Origin: an uncultured Acetatifactor sp.
Lineage (GTDB): Bacteria; Bacillota; Clostridia; Lachnospirales; Lachnospiraceae
Reading direction: 5' to 3'
NCBI RefSeq assembly: GCF_910585425.1
Contig: NZ_CAJUCP010000002.1
Coordinates: 1-64,000 of the forward strand
Length of the DNA stretch: 64,000 nt
The notes beneath the pieces were generated by a model. It saw nothing but the letters and a program-made list of their open reading frames with translations, searched no databases and was not told the origin of the DNA. The translations under genes and the position numbers were made by a program. Shown here in pieces: positions 8,832 through 16,668 of this stretch (its first letter is position 1; every line of letters starts with the position of its first letter).

Positions 8832-9312
8832 CTATTCGTCCTGCCACGACTGCTCCAGAGCCGCATCCTCCTGCTCGCTGACTGTATCCAGGGCGCTGGC
8901 CACCAGCTTGATCATCTCCCAGATAGAGCGGAAGTAGAGCGTCCTGTTCCTGTCCATCCAGGTGATCCTCCCCTGCCAGCTACTGTTCTGTCTGTGCTGG
9001 ACACGGATGATGAATGTCCCCAGATCCCCGTGTCTGCTCAGCAATTCGTCGTCCCTCATGATTCTCGTCCTCTCTTTCCTGGATTCTGTGTGTCCCCCCC
9101 GGTTGATGAATGTGCGGCTGTCGGTGGTAGGATGGGGGAAATTCAGGGAATCGTAGAACCTCTCCAGTTGAAAGATCGCCTCTTCCATATTCGAAAAGGA
9201 TGTGCCTTCCCGGGCATAGGCATGATAGAACCTGCCTTCGGGCTGTCCCTATACGATCCACACACAATACCACACTGTTCGGCGCTCCCAAGTACCACTG
9301 TGTCTTTTCCAT
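8832..9312 (-). pseudogene. Frameshifted last gene of the pilus operon
   Basis: Two overlapping frames together encode one protein of about 157 residues. The first starts at 9312 (MEKTQWYLGAPNSVVLCVD) and runs to about 9243. There one extra base shifts the frame, and it continues as PEGRFYHAYAREGTSF into the 118-residue frame that can also start at its own ATG (9188). The 9312 start has a purine-rich site in the end of the BTAD gene, only 9 bp after that gene's stop. The 9188 ATG has no good ribosome site. The fold and function are unknown. A sequencing error is an alternative to real decay. Confidence 0.6.
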
Positions 9313-9321
9313 ACCCCTACC

Positions 9322-10554
9322 TTACCCCTGTTCAGAACGTCCCTTCCCTTTCGGCGTGCAGACGACGCTGTTCACGTAATACTGGATGCCCGTGCGCTGT
9401 CGCCTGACGATGAAATGATAATTGATGCGCCGCTGGATGACGCCGCAGTTCTCCCTGGTCGTGTTCACAAGCAGCACCAGATACTGGCCCTTGCCGTATC
9501 TGCAGACGGAATCGCTGTGGCGCACGGCCTGCTGGATCGCCTCCCCCAGCCTGTGGGTCAGCTCCTCCAGCACGCTCCCCTCCTTCATGGGATTCCCCTT
9601 GCTGTCCACCACCATGCACAGCATCAGGTACACGGACTGGCCGCCCCGCTCCATCATCCGCTCCACCATGCGGTAGACGCCCTGGAACACGGGATATGTG
9701 CACAGATACCCGCCGCAGGCGTTTCCCCCTCCCTCCGAAAGCTTCCTCTGGATGTCGTCCAGCGCATCGTACTGATGCTCCATCTGGGTGCCCAGCTTCT
9801 CGAAGAGCTCCATCATCCGGGAGGAAGGCCGAAGCCCCTGCTCCTGGAAATACAAATCTACGGTGTCGTCATACAGCCTTCGGGCATCCTCATAGCGGCC
9901 CATGGCCACCAGCGCCTCCATGGTGACGGTCTCCCAGTCCGACAGCGGGTTGATTGCCGTGGCGTAGATTCCCAGCTCCTCCATCTGCGGAAAGTCCTGG
10001 GTGAGGCGCAACTGCCGGACGGCGCGTTCCACACAGGAACAGAACAGCGCCCTGTAGCGCTTGGCCTCCTGGGCCACCCACACCACGCCCGTCTGCTGTG
10101 GCAGGAACTCCCCTGTGTAGAGGTGGCACGCCTCCATGTACAGTTTTACCTTCTCCTCCCGGTCCGTGGCCTCCTCCGCCTGCCGATAGAGACGCTCGAA
10201 CTCCGCCGCGTCCTCCTTCACCGGCACCTGGGGATTCCAGTAGCAGATGCCCCTCCTCTGTTCGATGTAGTTCACGTCCGGCAGACCGGCTGCCCTCAGC
10301 TTCCTCTTGGCATTGTAGATCACGCTGCGGGCCGCATGGTGGATGTCCTGTATGTCCCTGTCCTCGAAGAGCACCCGCTCCAGCATGTCCCGGCTGACGC
10401 CGTTCTCGCCATGGTGCAGCAGGAGCTGCATCAGATAGTTGAACTGGGACTCGCTGGACTTCGTGCTGCCCGCCACCAGCTTCCCGCCCCAGGATAAGGA
10501 GAACCCGCCGAGCATCTGTACCTGCAGGCATGGTTCCTCCGGATTGCTTGTCAT
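9322..10554 (-). CDS. BTAD-domain transcriptional regulator (SARP-like)
   Basis: A 410-residue regulator. Residues 1-100 form an OmpR/PhoB-type winged helix (LQVQMLGGFSLSWGGK opening; ARSVIYNAKRKLRAAGLP). Residues about 115-265 form the helical BTAD domain (FERLYRQAEEA, YRALFCSCVERAVRQL). The C-terminal 120 residues (SDSVCRYGKGQYLVLLVN) resemble a degenerate GGDEF-type fold lacking the GGDEF motif. It overlaps the class B sortase remnant by 4 bp and is the next-to-last gene of the pilus operon. It probably regulates this locus, but no target site was identified. Confidence 0.85.
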   Translation of the reverse strand: MTSNPEEPCLQVQMLGGFSLSWGGKLVAGSTKSSESQFNYLMQLLLHHGENGVSRDMLERVLFEDRDIQDIHHAARSVIYNAKRKLRAAGLPDVNYIEQRRGICYWNPQVPVKEDAAEFERLYRQAEEATDREEKVKLYMEACHLYTGEFLPQQTGVVWVAQEAKRYRALFCSCVERAVRQLRLTQDFPQMEELGIYATAINPLSDWETVTMEALVAMGRYEDARRLYDDTVDLYFQEQGLRPSSRMMELFEKLGTQMEHQYDALDDIQRKLSEGGGNACGGYLCTYPVFQGVYRMVERMMERGGQSVYLMLCMVVDSKGNPMKEGSVLEELTHRLGEAIQQAVRHSDSVCRYGKGQYLVLLVNTTRENCGVIQRRINYHFIVRRQRTGIQYYVNSVVCTPKGKGRSEQG

Positions 10555-10735
10555 CTTCCTATCACCCCCATTGTTTCCTGGCCGCGCTCCGATGGTTCCC
10601 CTTCCTCCCGCGCCCCATCGCCTGCTCCCGCGGCGTTATCCACGGGCACCGGTCTGCCGTGGAGCACATACCTGGCATCGGTGAATGCGTAGGCGCAGGT
10701 GCACAGCGTGACGTACTGCCCGCTGCCTTCAGCGC
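10551..10735 (-). pseudogene. C-terminal remnant of a class B sortase
   Basis: The frame ending at 10551 contains GSGQYVTLCTCAYAF followed by TDARYVLHGRPV. This is the C-terminal signature of class B sortases, with the catalytic Cys in TLCTC and the Arg in DARYVLHG. Nothing upstream in the same frame resembles the rest of a sortase (membrane anchor, catalytic His). Homology begins within a few bases of the end of the AP2-domain gene at 10738. The 5' three quarters have therefore been deleted or replaced. It overlaps the BTAD start by 4 bp, the tight spacing of an original operon member. Confidence 0.75.
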
Positions 10736-10737
10736 GT

Positions 10738-11475
10738 CTAAGCCTCCTGCCCATACGCGCCTCCCGCAGCAGCCAGCACGGCTTCACCGCCGCCCGGGCC
10801 TCCTGTACCGCCCTCCCCCACAGCCGTGGGCATGGGTATGGCGGCCATGTCGGGCCCCGGCAGAGCCTCCGCTTTCCCCTGCCGCCTGCCACGCACCCTC
10901 GAAACCATCCCGGGCCCTGCGCCGCTCCCGATGGCTGCCGCCAGCAGCCCTTCCTGTCCTTCCACGGGCGCGTCCTTCCGCCCCTGCCCCGGGGCACCTG
11001 CCGCCTTCCCGGCGTCCCCCTGCCGCTCCAGGAACTCGTCGAAGACCCGCTCTGCCTCCGCCCTGGCCCGGGCCGCCTCCTCCAGGCTGTCGAAGCTGCC
11101 CAGGTAGCGCGTCCTGCCCTGGAAGGTAATCTGGGCCGCCCAGCGCCCTGTCCTGCGGTTCCTGTAGACCCCGCGGATGCCGCTCTGGTTGCTGGCGGAC
11201 ACGCGGCGGCTGCGGATGCTCTCGATGCAGGTCCCCTCCACGAAATGCCTGGTCCCCGTCGGATCCGACAGGCAGCCGCAGCTCTTCGTGTGCCCCGCCT
11301 GCAGGTTGGACTGGCTCACCACCGCGCTGCCGCCGCAGAGGCACCTGCAGCGCCAGTAGTGCTTCCCGCCCCGCCTCCCGTCATAGGCCACCACGGTAAG
11401 GCTCCCGAAGGTGCGCCCCACCCAGTCCTTCAGGGCAATCCGCCTGCCCCTGTTCTTCTCCGGTCTCGCTCCCAT
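10738..11475 (-). CDS. AP2-domain DNA-binding protein, mobile-element type
   Basis: A 245-residue protein. An N-terminal module (DWVGRTFGSLTVV, then CRCLCGG and SCGCL, residues about 22-72) has paired cysteines as in phage/mobile-element HNH-associated proteins. An AP2 domain follows at about 98-150 (SGIRGVYRNRRTGRWAAQI, then RTRYLGSFDSLEEAARA). The tail is Gly/Ala-rich and has no recognised fold. The start at 11475 has GGAGGG upstream; the longer open frame back to 11949 is repeat sequence. Such proteins are typical cargo of small mobile elements. It replaces the 5' part of a class B sortase, but no terminal repeats or transposase are seen. Confidence 0.75.
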   Translation of the reverse strand: MGARPEKNRGRRIALKDWVGRTFGSLTVVAYDGRRGGKHYWRCRCLCGGSAVVSQSNLQAGHTKSCGCLSDPTGTRHFVEGTCIESIRSRRVSASNQSGIRGVYRNRRTGRWAAQITFQGRTRYLGSFDSLEEAARARAEAERVFDEFLERQGDAGKAAGAPGQGRKDAPVEGQEGLLAAAIGSGAGPGMVSRVRGRRQGKAEALPGPDMAAIPMPTAVGEGGTGGPGGGEAVLAAAGGAYGQEA

Positions 11476-11529
11476 CCCGGTGCCCTCCCTTCCTCTCTGT
11501 CCTGTCCCTGCCATCCTGCTCCTGCCCTT

Positions 11530-11815
11530 CCTCCTGTCCCTGTGCTCCCGCCCTTGCCTCCGGTGGGTCGCAGCCGTTCCTCTGTCCCTGTCTTCCTGCC
11601 CTTGCCTCCGGCGGGCCGCAGCCGTTCCTCTGTCCTCTTCTGTCCCTGTGCTCCTGCCCTTGCCTCCGGCGGGCCGCAGCCGTTCCTCTGTCCTCTTTCT
11701 GTCCCTGTGCTCCTGCCCTTGCCTCCGGCGGGCCGCAGCCGTTCCTCTGTCCTCTCCTGTCCCTGTGCTCCCGCCCTTGCCTCCGGTGGGCCGCAGCCGC
11801 TTTTCTGTCCCAGTC
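11530..11815. repeat. Minisatellite, five copies of about 58 bp
   Basis: The core GCCCTTGCCTCCGG recurs at 11550, 11598, 11656, 11715 and 11773, giving periods of 48, 58, 59 and 58 bp. Copies are nearly identical (CCGCAGCCGTTCCTCTGTCC in the middle ones). The array fills the gap between the signal peptidase stop (11817) and the AP2 gene. It is open on the minus strand but encodes only Arg/Gly/Gln-rich repeats and is unlikely to be protein. Confidence 0.9.
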
Positions 11816-11816
11816 C

Positions 11817-12341
11817 TCACCGGTTCCGCAGCCGCCCGGCCAGCATGTTCAGCATGGCCCCGCAGGCCGCGAAGCAGATCAGGTACACCTTCCCCACATT
11901 GCTGGTGCACACCTCCAGGAACGCGCCCACCACCGGATAGTGCAGACACACCCTGCCGATCAGCTCATTGTACCCCACAGGGTTCATGTCGTTCTCCGCG
12001 TTGGCGTCCCCCTTGGTGATGAACTCCCCCTCGCCCACCCGGTTCTTCACCACACGGTGGGCGATGACGGAGCTCCCGCCGTGGAAGGCGATCACATCCC
12101 CCTCCGTCACGTCCTCCGCCCGCAATGTCTCCACGTAGATTACGCTGCCCACGGGAATTGCGGGCTCCATGCTGCCGCTGACTACATTATAGACTTCATA
12201 TCCCCTGGCATGGGCCAGCGTAATCGGCAGATAGAGGGCGATCACGCTCACCAGGATCAAAGTGCCGAATATGTTGCAAAGGGCGGGAACCAGCTTCCCG
12301 CCCCGCCTATTCGCTTCCAGTCCCTGTGGACTACTGCTCAT
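11817..12341 (-). CDS. SipW-like signal peptidase I (S26B)
   Basis: A 174-residue membrane signal peptidase of the SipW/ER type, which removes signal peptides from TasA-like secreted proteins. A membrane segment (LVPALCNIFGTLILVSVIALYL) lies near residues 18-40. NVVSGSMEPAIPVGSVIYV carries the catalytic Ser. GDVIAF and VIAHRVVKN hold the His used in place of Lys in this class. A second hydrophobic segment is near the C-terminus (VYLICFAACGAMLNML). The start at 12341, with GGAAGAAGGAAG upstream, overlaps the preceding gene by 11 bp. Its substrates are probably the two SipW-type proteins upstream. Confidence 0.93.
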   Translation of the reverse strand: MSSSPQGLEANRRGGKLVPALCNIFGTLILVSVIALYLPITLAHARGYEVYNVVSGSMEPAIPVGSVIYVETLRAEDVTEGDVIAFHGGSSVIAHRVVKNRVGEGEFITKGDANAENDMNPVGYNELIGRVCLHYPVVGAFLEVCTSNVGKVYLICFAACGAMLNMLAGRLRNR

Positions 12342-14154
12342 CTTCCTTCTTCCCTTTCTTCCTGGCCGCCACAATCAGCCAGATGCCTACACCCGCCAGA
12401 GCCGCCAGCACTGCCAGGATGCCCGCCTTGGCCGGTGTGGGGAGCACTGCCAGCGGCGTGGCGATATCGTCCAGGATGGATGTCATGATGCCCTTGTCAT
12501 CGTCAGTCCCATCCTCCCCGCCATCGTAGCCGCCCAGCGGCGTCTCCTCATCGTCAAGGTTCCGATAGTCATCCGGCGGCGCCAAAGGCGTCTCATCGTC
12601 CTCTATGTCGTCCCCCACAGGCTCTATGGGAGCCTCCGGGCCCTCCTCCGGCTCCACCACCGTGACACCTTCAGGCTCCTGTACCACAGGCTCCTGGGGC
12701 TCGGCAGGCTGCCCCGGAACTACCACCGTGTCGGTGGTGACCACTGTGGGTATCCGCGTATAGATGAAATCGAACACGTTCTGGGAGGCATCCGCTACCA
12801 AAGTCTTGCCCAGGTTGTAGGCCTGGGGCTGCCAGCCCTCGATGTACTGGTACGCCACCACAGGCATATCGCCTACGTTCCCATAGTATACCGCGCTGGG
12901 GTACAGCTCGTTCCCCTCTGTGTCCTGGTAGGTGACGGTATAGGCCACCGTCTCTCCCTGTATGCCATAGGCCACCACATAGTCCGCATCCCCGTTCACC
13001 GTGACGGAAGGATTCGCCAGCCGGTTGCTGTTCGTGTCCTCCCCGCTGACCCGGAAGCCCTTGCGGTAATACTTGCTCCCCTCCTGCAGGGCTACGCCCC
13101 GCTGTATGTCGAACACCACCTGTTCCCCATAATGGAGCCCGCTGACCACGCAGACCTCCCCGTCCTCTATGCTCACGGTAGCGCCCGCGTCAGAGAGCCG
13201 CTGCACCACGGAGGCATCGATGGTTCCCTGGGCCCCCGCATAGAGGCGCAGCGTGTAGGTATAGTCCTCCGCGGCCTGTGCCGGGATGGACATCCCCCAC
13301 GCCAGGCTCAGCGCCAGGCACAGGGCCATGGCCTTCATGCCCTTCTCTGCCTTCTTCCGCTCCTTTATGCCGATGATGGCCAGTATCAGGAGCAGTAGGC
13401 CGCTGACCCCGGCGGCTGCCACATAGGGCAGCAGATTGTTCTCGTCCCCTGTGCGCACAATCCCCGTCCGTGCATGGCTGCCGTTGCCGCCATCGTCATC
13501 CGCCACCGGATCGCCATTGTCGTCCACCAGTATGGGGTTCCCGTTCTCATCCACCACACGGGTCACCGTCTGGTTGTTTACGGTGGTGGTGTCCACCGCG
13601 AAGTTCATCTGCAGGCTTGCCAGGGTGTTCTGGTAGTCGTTGCCCTGGGTCTCGCCGTCCAGCGCCACCCGCAATGTGACCACGCCCCTCTGCCCCGGGC
13701 TCAGGGTGTCCAGGTACAGGAAATCCTCCAGGCCGCTGGTGGCAGCCTTCAGGCCCACCCGGCTGCCGCTGTTCTCGCCGCCCACGGTGTCGCTGGTGAA
13801 CAGGACTTCCCGGGCCCCGGCGGGATCCGTGTAGGTCAGTTCGTATTCATACGCGCCTCCGCTGGCCCCGCTGCCCGCGGTCTCCTCCAGGGACTGCAGC
13901 ACCTCGTTGGTCATGTACCAGTTGGCCGCAGACGCGTTGTCGTTTTTAAGGTTCAATGTAATCGTGATGTCGTCGCCGGGCTGCAGTTCGTAGACCGCGC
14001 TGTTCATGTCCGCCGCCGAACGATCCTCCGACAGCTTGTTGTCGCTGGTGAAGGATATGTTCCTCTCCGAGGTCAGCGTCTCCGCCCGCGCCGCAGCCGG
14101 AGCACAGATGAGCGTCCCCGCCAGGAGGACCAACGTCAGTAATCTTTTCCTCAT
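12331..14154 (-). CDS. Fused surface-anchor protein with internal signal peptide
   Basis: A 607-residue open frame that reads like two proteins joined. Part 1 (1-272) has a signal peptide (MRKRLLTLVLLAGTLICAPA), a beta-rich ectodomain and an anchor: VRTGDENN before the membrane segment LLPYVAAAGVSGLLLLILAI and a basic tail ERKKAEKG. Part 2 starts at Met273 (13338) with a second complete signal peptide (ALCLALSLAWGMSIPAQA), a MucBP-like region (VAYTVTYQDTEGNELYPSAV), an acidic linker and a C-terminal anchor (AGILAVLAALAGVGIWLIVA). Such proteins are usually separate genes, so a lost stop codon is likely. AGAAGG-rich sequence near 13345 may allow internal initiation. GGAGGGA precedes the first ATG. 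Confidence 0.85.
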   Translation of the reverse strand: MRKRLLTLVLLAGTLICAPAAARAETLTSERNISFTSDNKLSEDRSAADMNSAVYELQPGDDITITLNLKNDNASAANWYMTNEVLQSLEETAGSGASGGAYEYELTYTDPAGAREVLFTSDTVGGENSGSRVGLKAATSGLEDFLYLDTLSPGQRGVVTLRVALDGETQGNDYQNTLASLQMNFAVDTTTVNNQTVTRVVDENGNPILVDDNGDPVADDDGGNGSHARTGIVRTGDENNLLPYVAAAGVSGLLLLILAIIGIKERKKAEKGMKAMALCLALSLAWGMSIPAQAAEDYTYTLRLYAGAQGTIDASVVQRLSDAGATVSIEDGEVCVVSGLHYGEQVVFDIQRGVALQEGSKYYRKGFRVSGEDTNSNRLANPSVTVNGDADYVVAYGIQGETVAYTVTYQDTEGNELYPSAVYYGNVGDMPVVAYQYIEGWQPQAYNLGKTLVADASQNVFDFIYTRIPTVVTTDTVVVPGQPAEPQEPVVQEPEGVTVVEPEEGPEAPIEPVGDDIEDDETPLAPPDDYRNLDDEETPLGGYDGGEDGTDDDKGIMTSILDDIATPLAVLPTPAKAGILAVLAALAGVGIWLIVAARKKGKKEDEQ

Positions 14155-14166
14155 TGTCTCTCCCTC

Positions 14167-14886
14167 CTAGTTCAGGCTAAGCACGCCGTTGTCTATGGTC
14201 ACCCTGCGGCCCCAGGCGCTCCAGATGGCATCCTGGGCGTTGTGCTCCTGCACGCCGTCCACCTTGGCCTCGATGCAGAACCGGGCCCCGTCATACTCGT
14301 AGGTCACGGTAATCGTTGTATATCCTCCGGAGGTCTCCCTGGTCTCCCCCACCCTGTCCGCTATGCTGCCATCGATGGTCAGCTTATCCGCGAAGAGAGG
14401 GGTCTCGCTCTGGGAAGCCAGCAGCTTGTTGTAGTAGAGCACTGTGCGCTCCCTGGTGGAGGCCTCCTGGTCAATCAGCCAGTCCGTCCCCAGGTTCACC
14501 AGGTTCAGTCCGATCAGCTCAGGCGACAGGGTGCGGATCTTCTCCCCCTCCGAATCCACCCAATACTTGTGGATGCTGACCCGGACGTACTCGTTGATGA
14601 CGCCGCTGTTGTATACATTCAGTTGTTCCTGATAGGCCGTCCCCAGCTTCAGTTCCTCCCCTTCCGCCAGGAGTCCCTTCAGCAGCTCCCCTTCCACCGG
14701 GGCTCCGTTCTCCACCAGCGTGACGCCGATCTCGTGGAGCTGGATGTTGGCCGCATAGTCATCGGAAAAGTAGGTCAGCGCCGCCCTGGCCCCGCCTATG
14801 GAGCTGAACAGCAGCAACCCTGCCGCAACGGCGAAAGCGGCTATGGTGGTGACCGGGGAGGCAATCATCTTCTTCAACTTCTTCAT
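14167..14886 (-). CDS. SipW-dependent TasA/CalY-like secreted protein
   Basis: A 239-residue exported protein. The N-terminus has the SipW-type signal peptide: basic start, hydrophobic TTIAAFAVAAGLLLFSSIGG, then ARAALTYFSDD. The mature part is beta-rich and resembles TasA/camelysin-type matrix or fibre subunits (YNSGVINEYVRVSIHKYW). It has no sortase anchor. Its ATG overlaps the stop of the preceding gene (ATGA), so the two are translationally coupled. The SipW-like peptidase lies two genes downstream. Confidence 0.88.
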   Translation of the reverse strand: MKKLKKMIASPVTTIAAFAVAAGLLLFSSIGGARAALTYFSDDYAANIQLHEIGVTLVENGAPVEGELLKGLLAEGEELKLGTAYQEQLNVYNSGVINEYVRVSIHKYWVDSEGEKIRTLSPELIGLNLVNLGTDWLIDQEASTRERTVLYYNKLLASQSETPLFADKLTIDGSIADRVGETRETSGGYTTITVTYEYDGARFCIEAKVDGVQEHNAQDAIWSAWGRRVTIDNGVLSLN

Positions 14887-15452
14887 CAGTCATTCCCTCC
14901 TTCCGTGCTGCCGCTGACCAAAGGCACCGACCAGTCCGCAGCCTGAGGGGCCAGGGCGTTACCATCCGCGTCATACTGCACCGGGATGGACTCATAGATG
15001 ACGACTACATTGCACTCGTCGCCCTCTTCCGCGTCCGCCGGAAACTCTATCTGGACCAACAGCTCGCTGGTCCTGGCCCTGCTCACCGTGCCGTCCTCCG
15101 CTGTCACCGCCCCGGCCAGTGGTTCACTGAAATAGTAGTATCCGTCGTTTCCCGCCTGCCAGCGGCCGTCCTCGCTGCTGTAGGCCAGCGCGCACTGGCT
15201 GCCGCTGAAGGCCCTGGCCCTGACGTACACAGGCCGGGTGCCGTCATTGGTCACCACCAGGCGCTTGGTATGATTGGAATATTCCTCTACAATCTGCGTC
15301 TCATTGCTCAAATCAATGGTATAGCCTCCGGAAGCGCTGGTGTAGGTAGTGAAGTACGCCCAGGCCTCCCCCATCCCGGCGGTGAGGACAAGGCCCGCCG
15401 CAAGGGCAGCGGCGGCACATCCTGCTGCCGGAAGAATCTTCTTTCTTTTCAT
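14886..15452 (-). CDS. SipW-dependent TasA/CalY-like secreted protein
   Basis: A 188-residue exported protein paired with the next gene. It has a basic start, the hydrophobic stretch CAAAALAAGLVLTAGMGEAW, then AYFTTYTSASGGYTIDL. This is the SipW-type pattern, with T-x-Y-F-like residues just after the cleavage region. The mature domain contains KRLVVTNDGTRPVYVRARAF and ends without an anchor. The two proteins probably form an extracellular fibre or pilus accessory processed by the local SipW-like peptidase. That role is inferred from position and signal type. Confidence 0.87.
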   Translation of the reverse strand: MKRKKILPAAGCAAAALAAGLVLTAGMGEAWAYFTTYTSASGGYTIDLSNETQIVEEYSNHTKRLVVTNDGTRPVYVRARAFSGSQCALAYSSEDGRWQAGNDGYYYFSEPLAGAVTAEDGTVSRARTSELLVQIEFPADAEEGDECNVVVIYESIPVQYDADGNALAPQAADWSVPLVSGSTEGGND

Positions 15453-15464
15453 CTCGTCCCCCCC

Positions 15465-16640
15465 TTAGTCAGCTACGCCCGGCGTCCGGCCCGGATCCTG
15501 CGTCCAGTTCCAAATCAGGCCTTCCCCGTCATCCATGTATTCAAAATGGTTCGTGATCGCCGCGCCCTCCCTGCCGGAGCCGTCATAAACGTTCTGGAAG
15601 GATGCGATATTGGCAAAGTCCGCGCTCCCGGCATCCGCGTTCGCCATGGTCACGGTCTGCACCTGGGCGCTGCCCGCAGCCACCTGGTAAGCGGCTCCGG
15701 AGTAGACCTCCGTGACGGTGACCTGGGCTCCTACCGGAATCTTATCCGCTATGAGCTCGCTCTGGATTCCCGGGCCGTCAAAGGTCATGGACACCGCGTT
15801 GCTGTATACTACGTTGTCATGGAGCACGGCTTCCACGGTGAAGACGAAGGTGGCCGGGCTGCCCGCCAGGTACTCCGTCAGCTCTTTGTCAATCCGTAGA
15901 TCCGCGAACCGCCCTCCGATCGCCGGCTTGGATTCAACCGCGTCCATGCCAGTAAGCTCGTAAATCCACTCCCCCGGGTTCGAGGTGGCGGCAACGCCAT
16001 CCACGCTCTCCCTGGTGGGCAGCGCCATCAGCTGAGGACTGTAAGTAAAGGTATAGGATTCCGAATAGGCAACGGTCTGAATCATCTCAGCGCCGTCCTC
16101 TCCCGCCGTCTCGCGGACGAGATAATCCTCCCGCTCCAAATCTGCCCCTCTGGGAACCATCAGATAAAGCCCGGGCTCCAGACCGGCCAGTTCAACCATG
16201 TCGGCTTCCTTCTCCTTCACGGCAGTGGCATCCGGCCCCAGGGAGCTTCCCTCTGCAAATACGACAGCCGCAGCCTGTCTTGCCCGGTCCATCCATATCT
16301 GCGCGTCCTCCGTCTCGCCGACAGCAATGTCCACATCCAGACCGGCGAAGGAATCTATTGCCTCAAAACGGTAAGCGTCATATCCTTCCTGCTTCACGGC
16401 ATCCGCCACCTTATACAGGTCAATGGCCACATCCGGGGATTCCTCCGCCCCGCCTTCCTCCATCGCCTTCGGCTCCACCTTCACCTGCAGGGCGCATTTC
16501 CTGGCCAAATCCAGGGCTTCCGCCGCGCGGGCCGTCCCGCCAAGCGCCGCGATGATGCATCCAGCCGCCATTATCGATGCCAGCGCAAGGCTCATCAGAC
16601 GGCCCCTGAACCGCTCGCGGCTCTTCCATTTCGTTTTCAT
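15465..16640 (-). CDS. Secreted pilin-like protein without a wall anchor
   Basis: A 391-residue exported protein. The signal peptide is residues 1-40 (SLALASIMAAGCIIAALG). The ectodomain is SpaA-pilin-like, with VAIDLYKVADAVKQEGYDAY near the start and two later beta-sandwich regions (LRIDKELTEYLAGSPATFVF; VPVGAQ-like turn before VTVTEVYSGAAYQV). The C-terminus (DPGRTPGVAD) lacks LPxTG and a membrane segment. It could therefore be a tip or base component held by another sortase step, or be released. The start at 16640 is chosen because AAAGGAGGAAAC lies just upstream. It lies 13 bp from the next gene in the operon. Confidence 0.75.
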   Translation of the reverse strand: MKTKWKSRERFRGRLMSLALASIMAAGCIIAALGGTARAAEALDLARKCALQVKVEPKAMEEGGAEESPDVAIDLYKVADAVKQEGYDAYRFEAIDSFAGLDVDIAVGETEDAQIWMDRARQAAAVVFAEGSSLGPDATAVKEKEADMVELAGLEPGLYLMVPRGADLEREDYLVRETAGEDGAEMIQTVAYSESYTFTYSPQLMALPTRESVDGVAATSNPGEWIYELTGMDAVESKPAIGGRFADLRIDKELTEYLAGSPATFVFTVEAVLHDNVVYSNAVSMTFDGPGIQSELIADKIPVGAQVTVTEVYSGAAYQVAAGSAQVQTVTMANADAGSADFANIASFQNVYDGSGREGAAITNHFEYMDDGEGLIWNWTQDPGRTPGVAD

Positions 16641-16668
16641 GGGCGTTTCCTCCTTTAATAATCGACTC

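Noticed and set aside
11530..11949. Long repeat-encoded N-terminal extension of the AP2 protein
   Set aside because: The open frame is a by-product of the GC-rich minisatellite. A good ribosome site precedes the ATG at 11475, where the conserved domain begins soon after.
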